Source of the DNA: CAVRAW01 sp963716135
Lineage (GTDB): Bacteria; Planctomycetota; Planctomycetia; Pirellulales; JADZDJ01
Length of the DNA stretch: 64,000 nucleotides
Assembly (NCBI GenBank): GCA_963716135.1
Contig: OY970289.1
Coordinates: 3,596,001-3,660,000 of the forward strand
Direction: 5' to 3'
Part shown: positions 9,142 through 17,907 of the stretch, piece by piece
Layout: each line of letters begins with the position of its first letter
Numbering within the stretch: the first letter of the stretch is position 1
Notes under the pieces: model-generated
The model's database searches: none
Told to the model about the DNA's origin: nothing
What the model saw: the letters and a program-made list of their open reading frames with translations, nothing else
Position numbers and translations under genes: made by a program

Positions 9142-9903
9142 TCATACCGGAAACGCTGTGCCGCCGGACAGTAGCAGGCTGCTCAATTCACCGAGAAACG
9201 TCGTGATCACGGCCACATATAAGATGCCGGTGGCGCTTTGCGTGTTGGGGATTTTAAGCGTCTCCCAAGCCATCCAAGTCAGGACAGCCGCGCTGACGAT
9301 GCCGGCCCCCCAGCGGAGAAACACGATTCCAGAATGCGTCGAGTGAAAACCGAGCGTGTGCCATTGCATCGCCAACCCCGCGCCGCACACCGCGGCGCGA
9401 AGCACCAAAGCGAAGGCCATTAAGCGCAGCAGTTTTTTGAGCGGCGCGATTTCCATCGTCGGCGTGTTGAGATACCAGTGGCCGAGGAACATCGCGGCGA
9501 TTGTGCTGCCCAGCAGCAAACCGGCGGTGAGCGGATCGAGACGCCAAAGAATATTGGCCAAGGTCGCCGAATCCATCGTGCTCGCTGGAAGAGGTTGGTC
9601 CAGCCATGCGCCGATTAAAGAAACTGCGGCCACGATCCAAAGCAATAATATCCCTGCGACCGGTTTCTCGTAGAGCCAAACGGCGGCGCAAAGATAGCTG
9701 AGCAATGCCGCGGCGATCGGCGGCCACAGGCATAGGTGCTCGCGATCTGCCAGAGCCGCCAGCGTGGCCAGCACGTTCAAGCCCAACAAAACGTACGCAT
9801 GATTGCGGAAGTAGCCGCTGGTGACATTGCGAGTGGAATTCAGCCCCATTGCCAGCGCCAGGCCGAACGACAGGCGAAGGACGAACTGGCTGAGGACGAG
9901 CAT
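9142..9903 (-). CDS. Multi-pass membrane protein, function unknown
   Basis: A 253-residue very hydrophobic protein with about seven or eight predicted membrane segments, for example VLLGLNVLATLAALAD, LLSYLCAAVWLYEKPVAGIL, LLLGSTIAAMFLGHWYL and YVAVITTFLGELSSLLLSG. Polar motifs worth noting are GLNSTRNVTSGYF near the N-terminus and HWYLNTPTMEI in the middle. I do not recognise the family. It sits between folE and the zinc-ribbon membrane protein with gaps under 10 nt, so a shared transcript is likely. Confidence 0.7.
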   Translation of the reverse strand: MLVLSQFVLRLSFGLALAMGLNSTRNVTSGYFRNHAYVLLGLNVLATLAALADREHLCLWPPIAAALLSYLCAAVWLYEKPVAGILLLWIVAAVSLIGAWLDQPLPASTMDSATLANILWRLDPLTAGLLLGSTIAAMFLGHWYLNTPTMEIAPLKKLLRLMAFALVLRAAVCGAGLAMQWHTLGFHSTHSGIVFLRWGAGIVSAAVLTWMAWETLKIPNTQSATGILYVAVITTFLGELSSLLLSGGTAFPV

Positions 9904-9912
9904 CGTGTGTGT

Positions 9913-10566
9913 CTACCGCCGTTCGCCGTAGATCAGCGTCATCACTTCGGAGCGGCTGGAAACGTTCGATCGGAACACGCCCTTCATGGCCGAAGTGACG
10001 CAAATGCTGCCCGGCTTGCGCACGCCACGGATCGTCATGCAGGTGTGGGCGGCCTCGATCACGACGGCCACTCCCTTGGCGTCGAGCTCTTCGACCAGCA
10101 GGTTGGCGATATCCTCAGTCATTCGCTCCTGTACCTGCGGCCGCTTGGAAACGACTTCCACCACGCGGGCCAGTTTGCTCAAGCCGATGACCTTGCCGTT
10201 GGGGATGTAGGCGATGTGCGCCTGGCCCATGAAGGGCAGCAGGTGATGCTCGCACATGCTGTTGAAGGCGATGTCGCGCACCAGCACCACTTCGTCGTAC
10301 TGCTGGGTGAAGAATTTTTGCAGATGTTCGCGAGGATTTTCGTGCAGCCCGCCGAACAACTCGGCGTACATGCGGGCGACGCGGGCAGGGGTTTCGCGCA
10401 GGCCTTCGCGGTCGGGATTTTCACCCACGGCCAAGAGGAGTTCGCGGATAGCGCGCTCGAGGCGCGGCATATCGACGCCATCCGGCGGCGCGCCGGACGG
10501 CGCCTCGTCTTCTTCCAGTGCCAAACTGCCGTGTAGATCGTCGGTACGCAGATGATGCTTGGACAT
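9913..10566 (-). CDS. folE: GTP cyclohydrolase I
   Basis: Converts GTP to 7,8-dihydroneopterin triphosphate, the entry to folate and pterin synthesis. The protein has 217 residues. The core shows ENPDREGLRETPARVARMYAE, then NSMCEHHLLPFMGQAHIAYI with Zn ligands Cys105 and His108, and HTCMTIRGVRKPGS with Cys176. The N-terminal 35 residues are a variable acidic extension. It ends 9 nt upstream of the membrane protein gene. Confidence 0.97.
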   Translation of the reverse strand: MSKHHLRTDDLHGSLALEEDEAPSGAPPDGVDMPRLERAIRELLLAVGENPDREGLRETPARVARMYAELFGGLHENPREHLQKFFTQQYDEVVLVRDIAFNSMCEHHLLPFMGQAHIAYIPNGKVIGLSKLARVVEVVSKRPQVQERMTEDIANLLVEELDAKGVAVVIEAAHTCMTIRGVRKPGSICVTSAMKGVFRSNVSSRSEVMTLIYGERR

Positions 10567-10575
10567 GTTCTGATT

Positions 10576-11265
10576 TCAGTTCGCACTGAAAGCTGGTGGG
10601 AATTCGTACCGGGCCGCGCCGCCGCCCGTCTTCGTCAAACACTCTAATAGTAGCAGGGCGCGCAAATCGGGAAGAGGCTGCGCCAACAAATCTTCTTTGA
10701 TTTTTTGATCCAAGTTCAGGGTATACGAGACGATATCGGTCAGCGGGCCCAGCGGCATTTGGGAGGACAGCAGTTGTTCGATCTGCGGGCCGACGGCGGG
10801 AAGCTTGGGAAGCATGCGGCGAAAAGCAGCCACCAGCCGGCGCTGCAATTCGGGGCGGCGTGGAGCATTGTCGGCGGGATACACATCGTCCATTAGGGTC
10901 ACTTCCGCTTCTCGAAAAAGCTTCGTCGGCGGCAGCTCGTCACCGACTTTGATCCGCCGCAATCCCAACAGCAGCGCGTTGTAGGTGCCCTGCTCAGTCT
11001 GGTGGTGCGTGGTCACGCGGCACAAGCAGGCGATGGGGCGAATCGGCGGACGCCCGTCGTAATCCTGTTCCCAGCCTGGGGCCAATAGTGCCAGGGCGAT
11101 CAGCTTGTCGTGCGCCAGAGATTCTTCCAACATCGCCCGATATCGCGGCTCGAAAATGTGCAGCGGCTGCATTACGTGTGGAAACATCACCAGGTTCGGC
11201 AGCGGAAATATCCGCGCCTTGCCGCAGAATTGTTCGGGCGAAAATAGCGGGTCTTGGAAAGACAT
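10576..11265 (-). CDS. LON peptidase substrate-binding domain protein
   Basis: A 229-residue stand-alone LON N-terminal (PUA-like) domain protein without the AAA or protease domains. Typical features are ARIFPLPNLVMFPHVMQPLH and IFEPRYRAMLEESLAHDKLI near the N-terminus, CLCRVTTHHQTEQGTYNALL, and a helical C-terminal bundle. The start was set at MSFQDPLF (11265); an upstream in-frame ATG would add residues encoded by the AATGACC tandem repeat. folE starts 9 nt downstream. Confidence 0.88.
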   Translation of the reverse strand: MSFQDPLFSPEQFCGKARIFPLPNLVMFPHVMQPLHIFEPRYRAMLEESLAHDKLIALALLAPGWEQDYDGRPPIRPIACLCRVTTHHQTEQGTYNALLLGLRRIKVGDELPPTKLFREAEVTLMDDVYPADNAPRRPELQRRLVAAFRRMLPKLPAVGPQIEQLLSSQMPLGPLTDIVSYTLNLDQKIKEDLLAQPLPDLRALLLLECLTKTGGGAARYEFPPAFSAN

Positions 11266-11274
11266 AACAATTAA

Positions 11275-11353
11275 GAATGACCAATGACCAAGCACCAATG
11301 ACCAATGATTTTGCTTTCGTCGTGTTTGGTCATTGGGATTTGGTCATTGGTCA
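11275..11353. repeat. Inverted pair of AATGACC-type heptamer repeats
   Basis: GAATGACCAATGACCAAGCA and further copies face TTTGGTCATTGGGATTTGGT and further copies after a spacer of about 20 nt. The arms could form a long stem. AATGACC/GGTCATT units resemble the STRR heptamers I know from cyanobacterial genomes. Confidence 0.8.
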
Positions 11354-11763
11354 TTTTCTGCCGGCGGATCTAAATGTATTTCAGGAATCAGTTCCGGATT
11401 GATATCGATGTGCGGAAACTCCTCGGCGTTGCAGGCGGCCACTTCCGCCAGGCAGTCGCCGAATTGGCCGAGAAACTGTTCTAAATTCAATCCCATGTGC
11501 TTGGGTTTATACGGTTCCAAATACGAAAGCGTGCTGAAGTAAAGTTTCTTCGCGCCGCGGATGTTGCCGTTGCCGAAATGAAACAGCGCGACGGCCGCCT
11601 GGATCAAACCTTGGTAGAATTTTCGCGAAGGTCCGCGGTATTCGGTCCACAGCTCTTCCCAGGTTTCGTGGCTTTCGAAAAAATCGCAGCGATTGAAATG
11701 TTCGATCCCCTCCAGATACAGCGGATCGTACACCGTTTCGTCGTGGAGATCGGTTGGCGACAT
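11344..11763 (-). CDS. DUF309 domain-containing protein
   Basis: A 139-residue protein of the DUF309 family (PF03745), whose function is unknown. Family signatures are GIEHFNRCDFFESHETWEEL, GPSRKFYQGLIQAAVALFHF and GNGNIRGAKKLYFSTLSYLE. The conserved HE pair and helical layout suggest a metal site. The last residues (AENDQ) come from the GGTCATT tandem repeat. Confidence 0.88.
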   Translation of the reverse strand: MSPTDLHDETVYDPLYLEGIEHFNRCDFFESHETWEELWTEYRGPSRKFYQGLIQAAVALFHFGNGNIRGAKKLYFSTLSYLEPYKPKHMGLNLEQFLGQFGDCLAEVAACNAEEFPHIDINPELIPEIHLDPPAENDQ

Positions 11764-11818
11764 GATCGTTCAATTATATGCCTGTCGGCGGAGTCCTGCG
11801 AATTGACGCGAATCCAAC

Positions 11819-11852
11819 GAAAAAGCCCAAGGGCGACGACCCCCGGGCTTGT
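11819..11852 (-). terminator. Rho-independent terminator after the Bax-inhibitor-1 gene
   Basis: On the minus strand AAGCCC...GGGCTT closes a GC-rich loop and is followed by TTTTTC. It lies about 30 nt after the stop of the membrane protein gene and upstream of the DUF309 gene. Confidence 0.65.
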
Positions 11853-11881
11853 GGAATATTGAATTCGCTGCAGATCATTTT

Positions 11882-12613
11882 TTATCGACGCTGCATTTCC
11901 ATCACCAATTGCAAAACGTACATGAATAGCAGCGCAACTGAGGCAAAAAGCGCCAACGACGCGGCCACATGCTGACCAATCTGATAATGGTGCAGTATGT
12001 TCGACGTGTCGTACAGAATGTAACCGCAGGCCAGCGCGATAACCGCGACCGTGAAAAGAATTCCCAGGCTGAATCCGAACAGGAATGAGCAGACGATCAG
12101 GCCGATTCCGGCGCTGCCGGCCACGAATAGCCCAGTCCGCAGAAACGAAAAATCTTTTCCGGAGACAAATACGGAAATCGTCAAGGCGGCAAACAGGAGC
12201 AGCGTAATCATTCCTGCCGTCGGAAGGACGTCAGGTCCGCCGAAATGAACGGCGTAGTACATGATTGGCACGAAGATCAACGACTGGGCGAACACGTACA
12301 AGGCCAAGCCCGCGTACTGCAGGCCCACCGAAGTGGATCCATTGGCCCAGGAACGGGCAACCCAGGACACGACCATAAACAGAATGAACGCCAAAAAAAG
12401 TCCCATGTTGCCGCCGGCAACAAGGCGTCGCATCATGTCATCGGCGAGTGTGGTATTGAGATAAAGGGCCTCGAGGCCGCAAAACGCCAGAATAGCGCCG
12501 AGCAAATGCAAATATGTTTTCTTGATGAAATCGACCCGCACATTGGGCTCCGCGCGATCGGCAATCGTGCCCCAGGTTGTGGTCGTCGGAAATTGATTGT
12601 CACCAAAGCTCAT
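11882..12613 (-). CDS. Bax inhibitor-1 / YccA-family membrane protein
   Basis: A 243-residue integral membrane protein of the Bax-inhibitor-1 (TMBIM) family with about seven membrane segments. The N-terminus MSFGDNQFPTTTTWGTIADR is followed by a family-like VDFIKKTYLHLLGAILAFCG. Later segments include FAQSLIFVPIMYYAVHFGG, GLIVCSFLFGFSLGILFTV, and the conserved tail GYILYDTSNILHHYQIGQHV. The start was placed at MSFGDNQ with a GAGGGGA ribosome site; an upstream frame extension has no family-like sequence. Family members are linked to Ca2+ leak or protease control; the role here is unknown. Confidence 0.9.
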   Translation of the reverse strand: MSFGDNQFPTTTTWGTIADRAEPNVRVDFIKKTYLHLLGAILAFCGLEALYLNTTLADDMMRRLVAGGNMGLFLAFILFMVVSWVARSWANGSTSVGLQYAGLALYVFAQSLIFVPIMYYAVHFGGPDVLPTAGMITLLLFAALTISVFVSGKDFSFLRTGLFVAGSAGIGLIVCSFLFGFSLGILFTVAVIALACGYILYDTSNILHHYQIGQHVAASLALFASVALLFMYVLQLVMEMQRR

Positions 12614-12850
12614 TGTGGTTCCCCTCGTGTTCGGACGTTGGCGTCGAGAGATCGCAAGCGCAGGCGCCAAGAAGCCTGCAAAAGTGCTTGCCGCACTTCA
12701 CGATAAACCCTATCCCTGGAAACGGCATGCGTCAAGGCGAGTGAATTGGGCCAAGTTTGCCGGCGCTTGACAGTCGTCGGACTAAGCCGCACAATCGCCA
12801 AGGGTTGAGGCTCTTTCGTGCGTCGTATCTCTTTCGCGCAGGAACCCAGG

Positions 12851-13558
12851 ATGGCAGTGGCCAGCGCGTCGCAGGCGAAAAGCCGAGCGGTCAAAATCGC
12901 CAAGCTGTTGGCGATGGAATACGCCGATGCCCGCTGCGCACTGGATTTCGCCAACCCGCTTCAGCTTCTGATCGCCACGATTCTTTCGGCGCAGTGCACC
13001 GACGTGCGGGTGAACATGGTCACGCCGGCGCTGTTCAAAAAGTATCGCACGGCCGCCGATTTTGCTGCGGCGAAACGGAGCGATCTGGAAAAAGCGATCC
13101 AAAGCACCGGTTTTTTCCGCAACAAGGCGAAAAGCATCCAGGAATGTTGCCGAAAAATCGCGGAAGATAACGGCGGCGAGGTGCCGCGCAGTATGGAGGA
13201 ATTGGTCAAGCTGCCGGGGGTGGGTCGCAAAACGGCCAACGTGGTGCTGGGTACGGCCTTCGGAATTGCGTCGGGCGTGGTGGTCGATACGCACGTGGCG
13301 CGGCTCACCTATCGGTTGGGGCTGACAAAACAAAAAGATCCGGTGAAAATAGAACAAGACCTGATGGCGCAACTGCCGCGGCGCCAGTGGGTGGATTTCG
13401 CCCATCGGTTGATTCATCACGGGCGGCGGATTTGCACGGCGCGCAAGCCGCGCTGTGAAGATTGCGTGCTGAATGAAGTGTGTCCGAAGATGGGAGTGAC
13501 GGAGCGACGTGGAGCGATCGCTGTCAAACCGCGAGCGCGGGGCAAGCCCCGCGGCTGA
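12851..13558 (+). CDS. nth: Endonuclease III
   Basis: Base-excision repair DNA glycosylase/AP lyase for oxidised pyrimidines. It shows LQLLIATILSAQCTDVRVNM, the helix-hairpin-helix LPGVGRKTANVVL with the catalytic Lys, VVVDTHVARL with the catalytic Asp, and the 4Fe-4S motif CTARKPRCEDCVLNEVC (C-x6-C-x2-C-x5-C). The start could also be the ATG at 12818. The C-terminal end (KPRARGKPRG) is encoded by a palindrome that looks like a dispersed repeat. dcd begins 4 nt later. Confidence 0.95.
   Translation: MAVASASQAKSRAVKIAKLLAMEYADARCALDFANPLQLLIATILSAQCTDVRVNMVTPALFKKYRTAADFAAAKRSDLEKAIQSTGFFRNKAKSIQECCRKIAEDNGGEVPRSMEELVKLPGVGRKTANVVLGTAFGIASGVVVDTHVARLTYRLGLTKQKDPVKIEQDLMAQLPRRQWVDFAHRLIHHGRRICTARKPRCEDCVLNEVCPKMGVTERRGAIAVKPRARGKPRG
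13536..13553. repeat. GC palindrome at the 3' end of nth
   Basis: CGCGGGGC-AA-GCCCCGCG is a perfect 8-bp inverted repeat that overlaps the last codons of nth. No T-run follows and dcd starts a few bases later, so a terminator role is unlikely. Confidence 0.6.
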
Positions 13559-13561
13559 AAA

Positions 13562-14137
13562 ATGATTCTTTCCGGCCACGAAATTCGAAATCACTTGGGC
13601 GGCAACATCGTCATCGATCCGTTCGATGAGCGGCGGCTCAACCCCAACAGCTACAATCTGACCCTGCACCATGAATTGATGACGTATGAAGAGATCGTGC
13701 TCGATATGCGCAAGGCCAATCGAGTGCGGCGGATGGAAATCCCTGAAGAAGGGTTGGTGCTCAGCCCGAACCAGCTTTACCTGGGGCGCACCGCGGAGCG
13801 CACTGAGACACACGACCTCGTGCCGATGATCGAAGGCCGCTCGAGCATCGGACGGCTGGGGCTATTCGTGCACGTGACGGCCGGCTTTGGCGACGTGGGC
13901 TTTTGCGGCTATTGGACGCTGGAGATGTTTGCGGTGCAGCCGGTGCGAATTTACGCCGGCGTGCCGATCTGCCAGATTTTCTACCATCAAATCTGCGGCG
14001 ACATCACCGAATACCAAAGCGAAAAGTATCAACACAATCACGACATCCAGCCAAGCCTGCTGTTCAAGGAGCTCAACCCCGACGCCGGTCGAGACCCACA
14101 ACTGCAGCTCGAATTCGGCATGGAGCGCTCGCACTAG
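13562..14137 (+). CDS. dcd: dCTP deaminase
   Basis: Deaminates dCTP to dUTP in pyrimidine deoxynucleotide synthesis. The 191-residue protein starts MILSGHEIRNHL and contains RRLNPNSYNLTLHHELM and the active-site block MIEGRSSIGRLGLFVHVTAG, FGDVGFCGYWTLEMFAVQPV and PICQIFYHQICGD. The Glu within WTLEM is the expected catalytic residue. It follows nth with a 3-nt gap, so the two are likely one transcript. Confidence 0.95.
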   Translation: MILSGHEIRNHLGGNIVIDPFDERRLNPNSYNLTLHHELMTYEEIVLDMRKANRVRRMEIPEEGLVLSPNQLYLGRTAERTETHDLVPMIEGRSSIGRLGLFVHVTAGFGDVGFCGYWTLEMFAVQPVRIYAGVPICQIFYHQICGDITEYQSEKYQHNHDIQPSLLFKELNPDAGRDPQLQLEFGMERSH

Positions 14138-14157
14138 TTAAAGGGACGAGCGGCCCT

Positions 14158-15117
14158 TTAGCACACGGAGGCGGCCGCGGTTGGGATGTCCGCCATCGAT
14201 TGCGGCAATTCCGCGAATTCGACCCGATTGCGCCCCTTGTCTTTGGCCTGATACATCGCCGCGTCGGCTTGGGAGATCAGATCGGACGCGGTGGCGTCGC
14301 AATCGTCGCCGACTACTGCGACGCCAAGACTGGCAGTGACACTGATGGGGTGACCGTTGGCGGCGGGCATGGCAATGCGGCTGATGGCGCAGCGCATTCG
14401 TTCGGCGTGGCTGATGGCGTTCATTCTGTCGCAGCCCGGCAAAACAATCAGGAACTCCTCGCCTCCCAGTCGACCGACGGAATCGTAGGGGCGCGTCGAA
14501 GCGCACATCGTGTTTGCCACGGCGCTGAGCACGGCATCTCCCACGGGATGTCCATGCTGATCGTTGAGCCGTTTGAAGTAGTCGAGATCGACCAGCACGA
14601 CACCCAGAGCCCCGCCGAGGCGTTTTCGTCGGGCCAGCTCGCCTCCCAAAGTGTCTAGAATTGCTGCGCGGTTCCAGAGTCCGGTCAGTGAATCGTGCGT
14701 GGCTTGCTCGCGCAGGGCTTCACGGGCGGCGATCAGTTGATCCTGCAAATACAGGATACGCTTGCCGGTTCGCATGCGGACTTGCAGCTCATCGGCGTCG
14801 AAAGGTTTGGTGATGTAGTCGTCGGCGCCGGCATCCAATCCGCTGACGATGTCCTGCTTGCCCGTTTTGGCCGTGAGCAACATGATGTACGTGTAGGGAT
14901 CGGGCTTCTTGCGGCGAATCTCCCGGCAAACTTCCAGCCCGCTCAGTCCCGGCATGAGCCAATCCAGAATCGCCAGCTTCGGCGAATCAGGTTGCTCCAG
15001 AATTTTGAGCGCTTCGAAACCGTCGCCGGCCATTTGCGGCTGGTAACCCCAGCGGCGCAGCGACGATTCGAGCAGGCGGCGCGAAATGACTTCGTCGTCG
15101 GCAACGAGCACTTTCAT
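14158..15117 (-). CDS. Response regulator diguanylate cyclase (REC-GGDEF)
   Basis: A 319-residue protein that should make c-di-GMP under phosphorelay control. The N-terminal receiver has acidic residues in VADDE, phosphoacceptor Asp52 in AILDWLMPG, and Lys in DDYITKPF. After a coiled linker the GGDEF domain follows with ATHDSLTGLWNRA, VDLDYFKRLNDQHGH and the active motif GGEEF at 218-222. An RxxD inhibitory site (RPYD, 209-212) lies five residues before it, as in product-inhibited enzymes. Its ATG overlaps the stop of the upstream hybrid kinase by 4 bp (ATGA), so kinase and cyclase are probably co-translated partners. Confidence 0.94.
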   Translation of the reverse strand: MKVLVADDEVISRRLLESSLRRWGYQPQMAGDGFEALKILEQPDSPKLAILDWLMPGLSGLEVCREIRRKKPDPYTYIMLLTAKTGKQDIVSGLDAGADDYITKPFDADELQVRMRTGKRILYLQDQLIAAREALREQATHDSLTGLWNRAAILDTLGGELARRKRLGGALGVVLVDLDYFKRLNDQHGHPVGDAVLSAVANTMCASTRPYDSVGRLGGEEFLIVLPGCDRMNAISHAERMRCAISRIAMPAANGHPISVTASLGVAVVGDDCDATASDLISQADAAMYQAKDKGRNRVEFAELPQSMADIPTAAASVC

Positions 15118-17893
15118 ACGTTAAGTTCCTTGGTCCAGCGGGTCATTTCGGTACGGATGTGTTGCAATTCGGCTCTTAATTCAGCCAACACCTCGTCGGC
15201 GGTGATCAAGTTTTGGTTGCGGCCAACGGCTTCCAGGCGCGAAGCCGCTCGCGCGCGGGCAGTGCGCTCAGGTTTTGCAGCGCCCCTTTCAGCGAATGGG
15301 CGGCGCGCTCCAAACCACGCGCATCACCGCGGTCGATGGCGTCTTCGATTTCGGACAGCAAACGGGGCGAACTGTCGAGATACAGGTCGATCATTTCCTC
15401 CAATATCGCGGTATCGTTTTCAACGCGCGCCAACAGCAATTTGAAATCGATCGCCTCCGCGTTTTGCTTCGTGGTCCGGTCGGCCGTTGTCAGATTGCCG
15501 CTTACCCCGGTCAGGTTGGACGCAGCCAGATTGGAATCCAGCGCCTCACCGTTGGCGTCGGGTAGTGGCTGATATTCATCGGCAGGAAGATCTGTCCTTG
15601 CCAGGCGCTCGACCGTGGCGACCAGGTCTCTTGGATTCACCGGCTTGGCGATATAGCCATCCATGCCGGCCGACAGGCACAGGTCGCGGTCGCCTTTCAT
15701 CGCGCGGGCCGTGAGTGCCACGATGGGCACATGGCCGCCGGAGGTTTGTTCTTGCTGGCGAATGGCCTTGGTGCAGGCGAAGCCATCCATTTCGGGCATT
15801 TGCACGTCCATCAGGATAAGGTTGAACGGTTGCGTTCGCAGCGCGTCCAGGGCCTCCAGTCCGTTTTCGACAGCGACGACCGAGTGTCCGCGCTTTTTCA
15901 AGATGCCGACCGTGACGCGCTGATTTATCGGGTTGTCTTCGGCCATGAGAATGTGCAGCTTGTGAGCAGGCGCAGTCGATTGATTCTCGAATTCAACGTG
16001 TGGGTTGGAATCTGCATCGGCGGCGGCTTCCTTGAGCGTGAGCGAGAGGATTGCATCGAGCAAGTCGGCTTGCTTGATCGGCTTGGTCAGATGGGCCGCC
16101 ACGCCCAATTCGCGGCAGCGCTCCGTATCGGACACCTGCGCCGCCGAGGAAAGCATCATCAACGTCGTGCCGTGTAAATTGGGATTTCCCTTGATCCGCT
16201 CGATCAGGGTGAAGCCATCCATCTCGGGCATGTGGGCGTCGAGCAATACCAGCGGGAACTGTGCCTGTCGCGCCGTGGCTTGCTCCAACAATTCCAACGC
16301 TTCGCGGGCGCTGGCGGCGAGCGTCGGCTGCAGGCCCCAGCTTCTCAAGATCTCTCCCAGAATTCGGCGATTGGTGGCGTTATCGTCGACGACCAACACG
16401 GGCAAATTTTGCAGGCGGGCAGTATTCTTGCTCGTGGCCGCGTTCGCCGCTTCCGGAGCCAGTCCGAAGGAAGCGGTAAAGTGGAAGATGCTGCCGCGGC
16501 CGACTGCGCTTTCCAGCCAGATGATGCCGTTCATCAAGGCGACCAACCTGGCGGAAATCGCCAGACCTAATCCGGTGCCGCCGTGCGTACGGGTGATCGA
16601 GGTATCGACCTGTTCAAACGCCTTGAAAACGAGGGCTTGTTTTTCGGGCGGAATGCCTACGCCGGTGTCGCTGACAGAGAAATGCAATCGCACGTTGTTG
16701 TCGGTTTGCGAGGCGAGATGAACTTGCACGATCACTTCGCCATGCTTGGTGAACTTGATGGCATTGCCCAGCAAATTGACGAGCACTTGACGCAAGCGGC
16801 CGGGATCGCCCGTCACAATTTCCGGCACGCCGGGGCGCACGTGGCAGGCCAGTTCCAGACCTTTTTGCTGGGCGCGCAGCGCCAACGTTTTGCAGGTGTC
16901 GCCAATCGTGTCGGCCAGGTTGAACGCCACGCTGTCGAGATGCAGCTTGCCGGCTTCGATCTTGGAAAAATCGAGGATGTCGTTGATCACTGCCAGCAGC
17001 GAATCGGCGCAGGTGCGGACGGTATCGAGACACTCGCGCTGCACGGCCGTGAGATCGGTGTCCAAGGCCAATTCAGTCATGCCGATGATGCCATTCATGG
17101 GCGTGCGAATTTCGTGGCTCATGTTCGCCAGAAACTCGCTTTTGGAGCGGCTGGCGGCCTCGGCTGCGTCTTTTGCCTGCAGCAGTTCGGTCTGGCTGGC
17201 GTGGAGTTCGGCGGTGCGCTCCACAACCTTCCGCTCGATGGTGGCGTTGGTCATTTCCAATTGGGCTCTTTGCAAAGCGATTTCCCGCATCTCGCGGGTG
17301 CTTTGCACGCAGGCCAGCACCAGGAAAATGTCGGCAAACATAACCCAACCGCCATGCTCCAAGGCGCGCCACCAAGTCGCCGACAAAACGCCGTACACGG
17401 ACTGGGGCCAGAACATGCCGCGGAAGTAGTGATCCACGACGACGACCGCGGAAGCAGTGATCAACACCCGCCAGTCTCGATAGAACGCCAAGAACGCCAA
17501 CGAGCCGAACACGTGAAAGTGCGTTTCGATGCGGCCGCCGGTCAGATGAATCAACAGCGCCGAGGTTAGCATCTGCGCAATGGCGACCACGTGCCGCGTG
17601 ATTGGCTGGCCGGGCATAACCGCCGCCAACAACACAGGCACGCTGGTGATCGTGCCGCCCAAAAGGACCGCGGCCCAGACGTGAAGATGCACCTGGCTGT
17701 ACGGTCCCGCCCAGGTGCGCGGCGAAATCCACAGGGCCACCGCGATGCCGGCAAGCCATTGTGCGATCAACAAGGCCGCGAACATGTGGTCGGTGCGGGC
17801 GTAAATGTTCTGTTGATGCTCTCGCAGCAGAACGTCCGCCCGCCTTTGGATCAGCGTGTTGTATTCGGGCTCAAGCGGCGATAGCGGCGGCAT
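15114..17893 (-). CDS. Membrane hybrid histidine kinase with two receivers and Hpt, frameshift near the end
   Basis: The N-terminal 190 residues hold about five or six membrane segments, including HFHVFGSLAFLAFYRDWRVL. A coiled coil leads to HisKA (SHEIRTPMNGIIGMTELALD, His about 258), then HATPase (LLGNAIKFT, DTGVGIPPEKQ, GGTGLGLAI), REC1 (LLLDAHMPEMDG), REC2 (ILMDVQMPEMDG) and an Hpt domain (ERAAHSLKGAL). Near 15255, in a GCGCGCG run, the frame shifts; the correct continuation ASRLEAVGRNQNLITADEV ends NV-stop at 15114 and overlaps the cyclase ATG. The start was set at MPPLSPLEPEYN (17893) with AGGAAAG upstream rather than 72 nt earlier. It probably feeds phosphate to the adjacent REC-GGDEF protein. 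Confidence 0.9.
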
Positions 17894-17907
17894 GAATCTG
17901 TTCTTTC

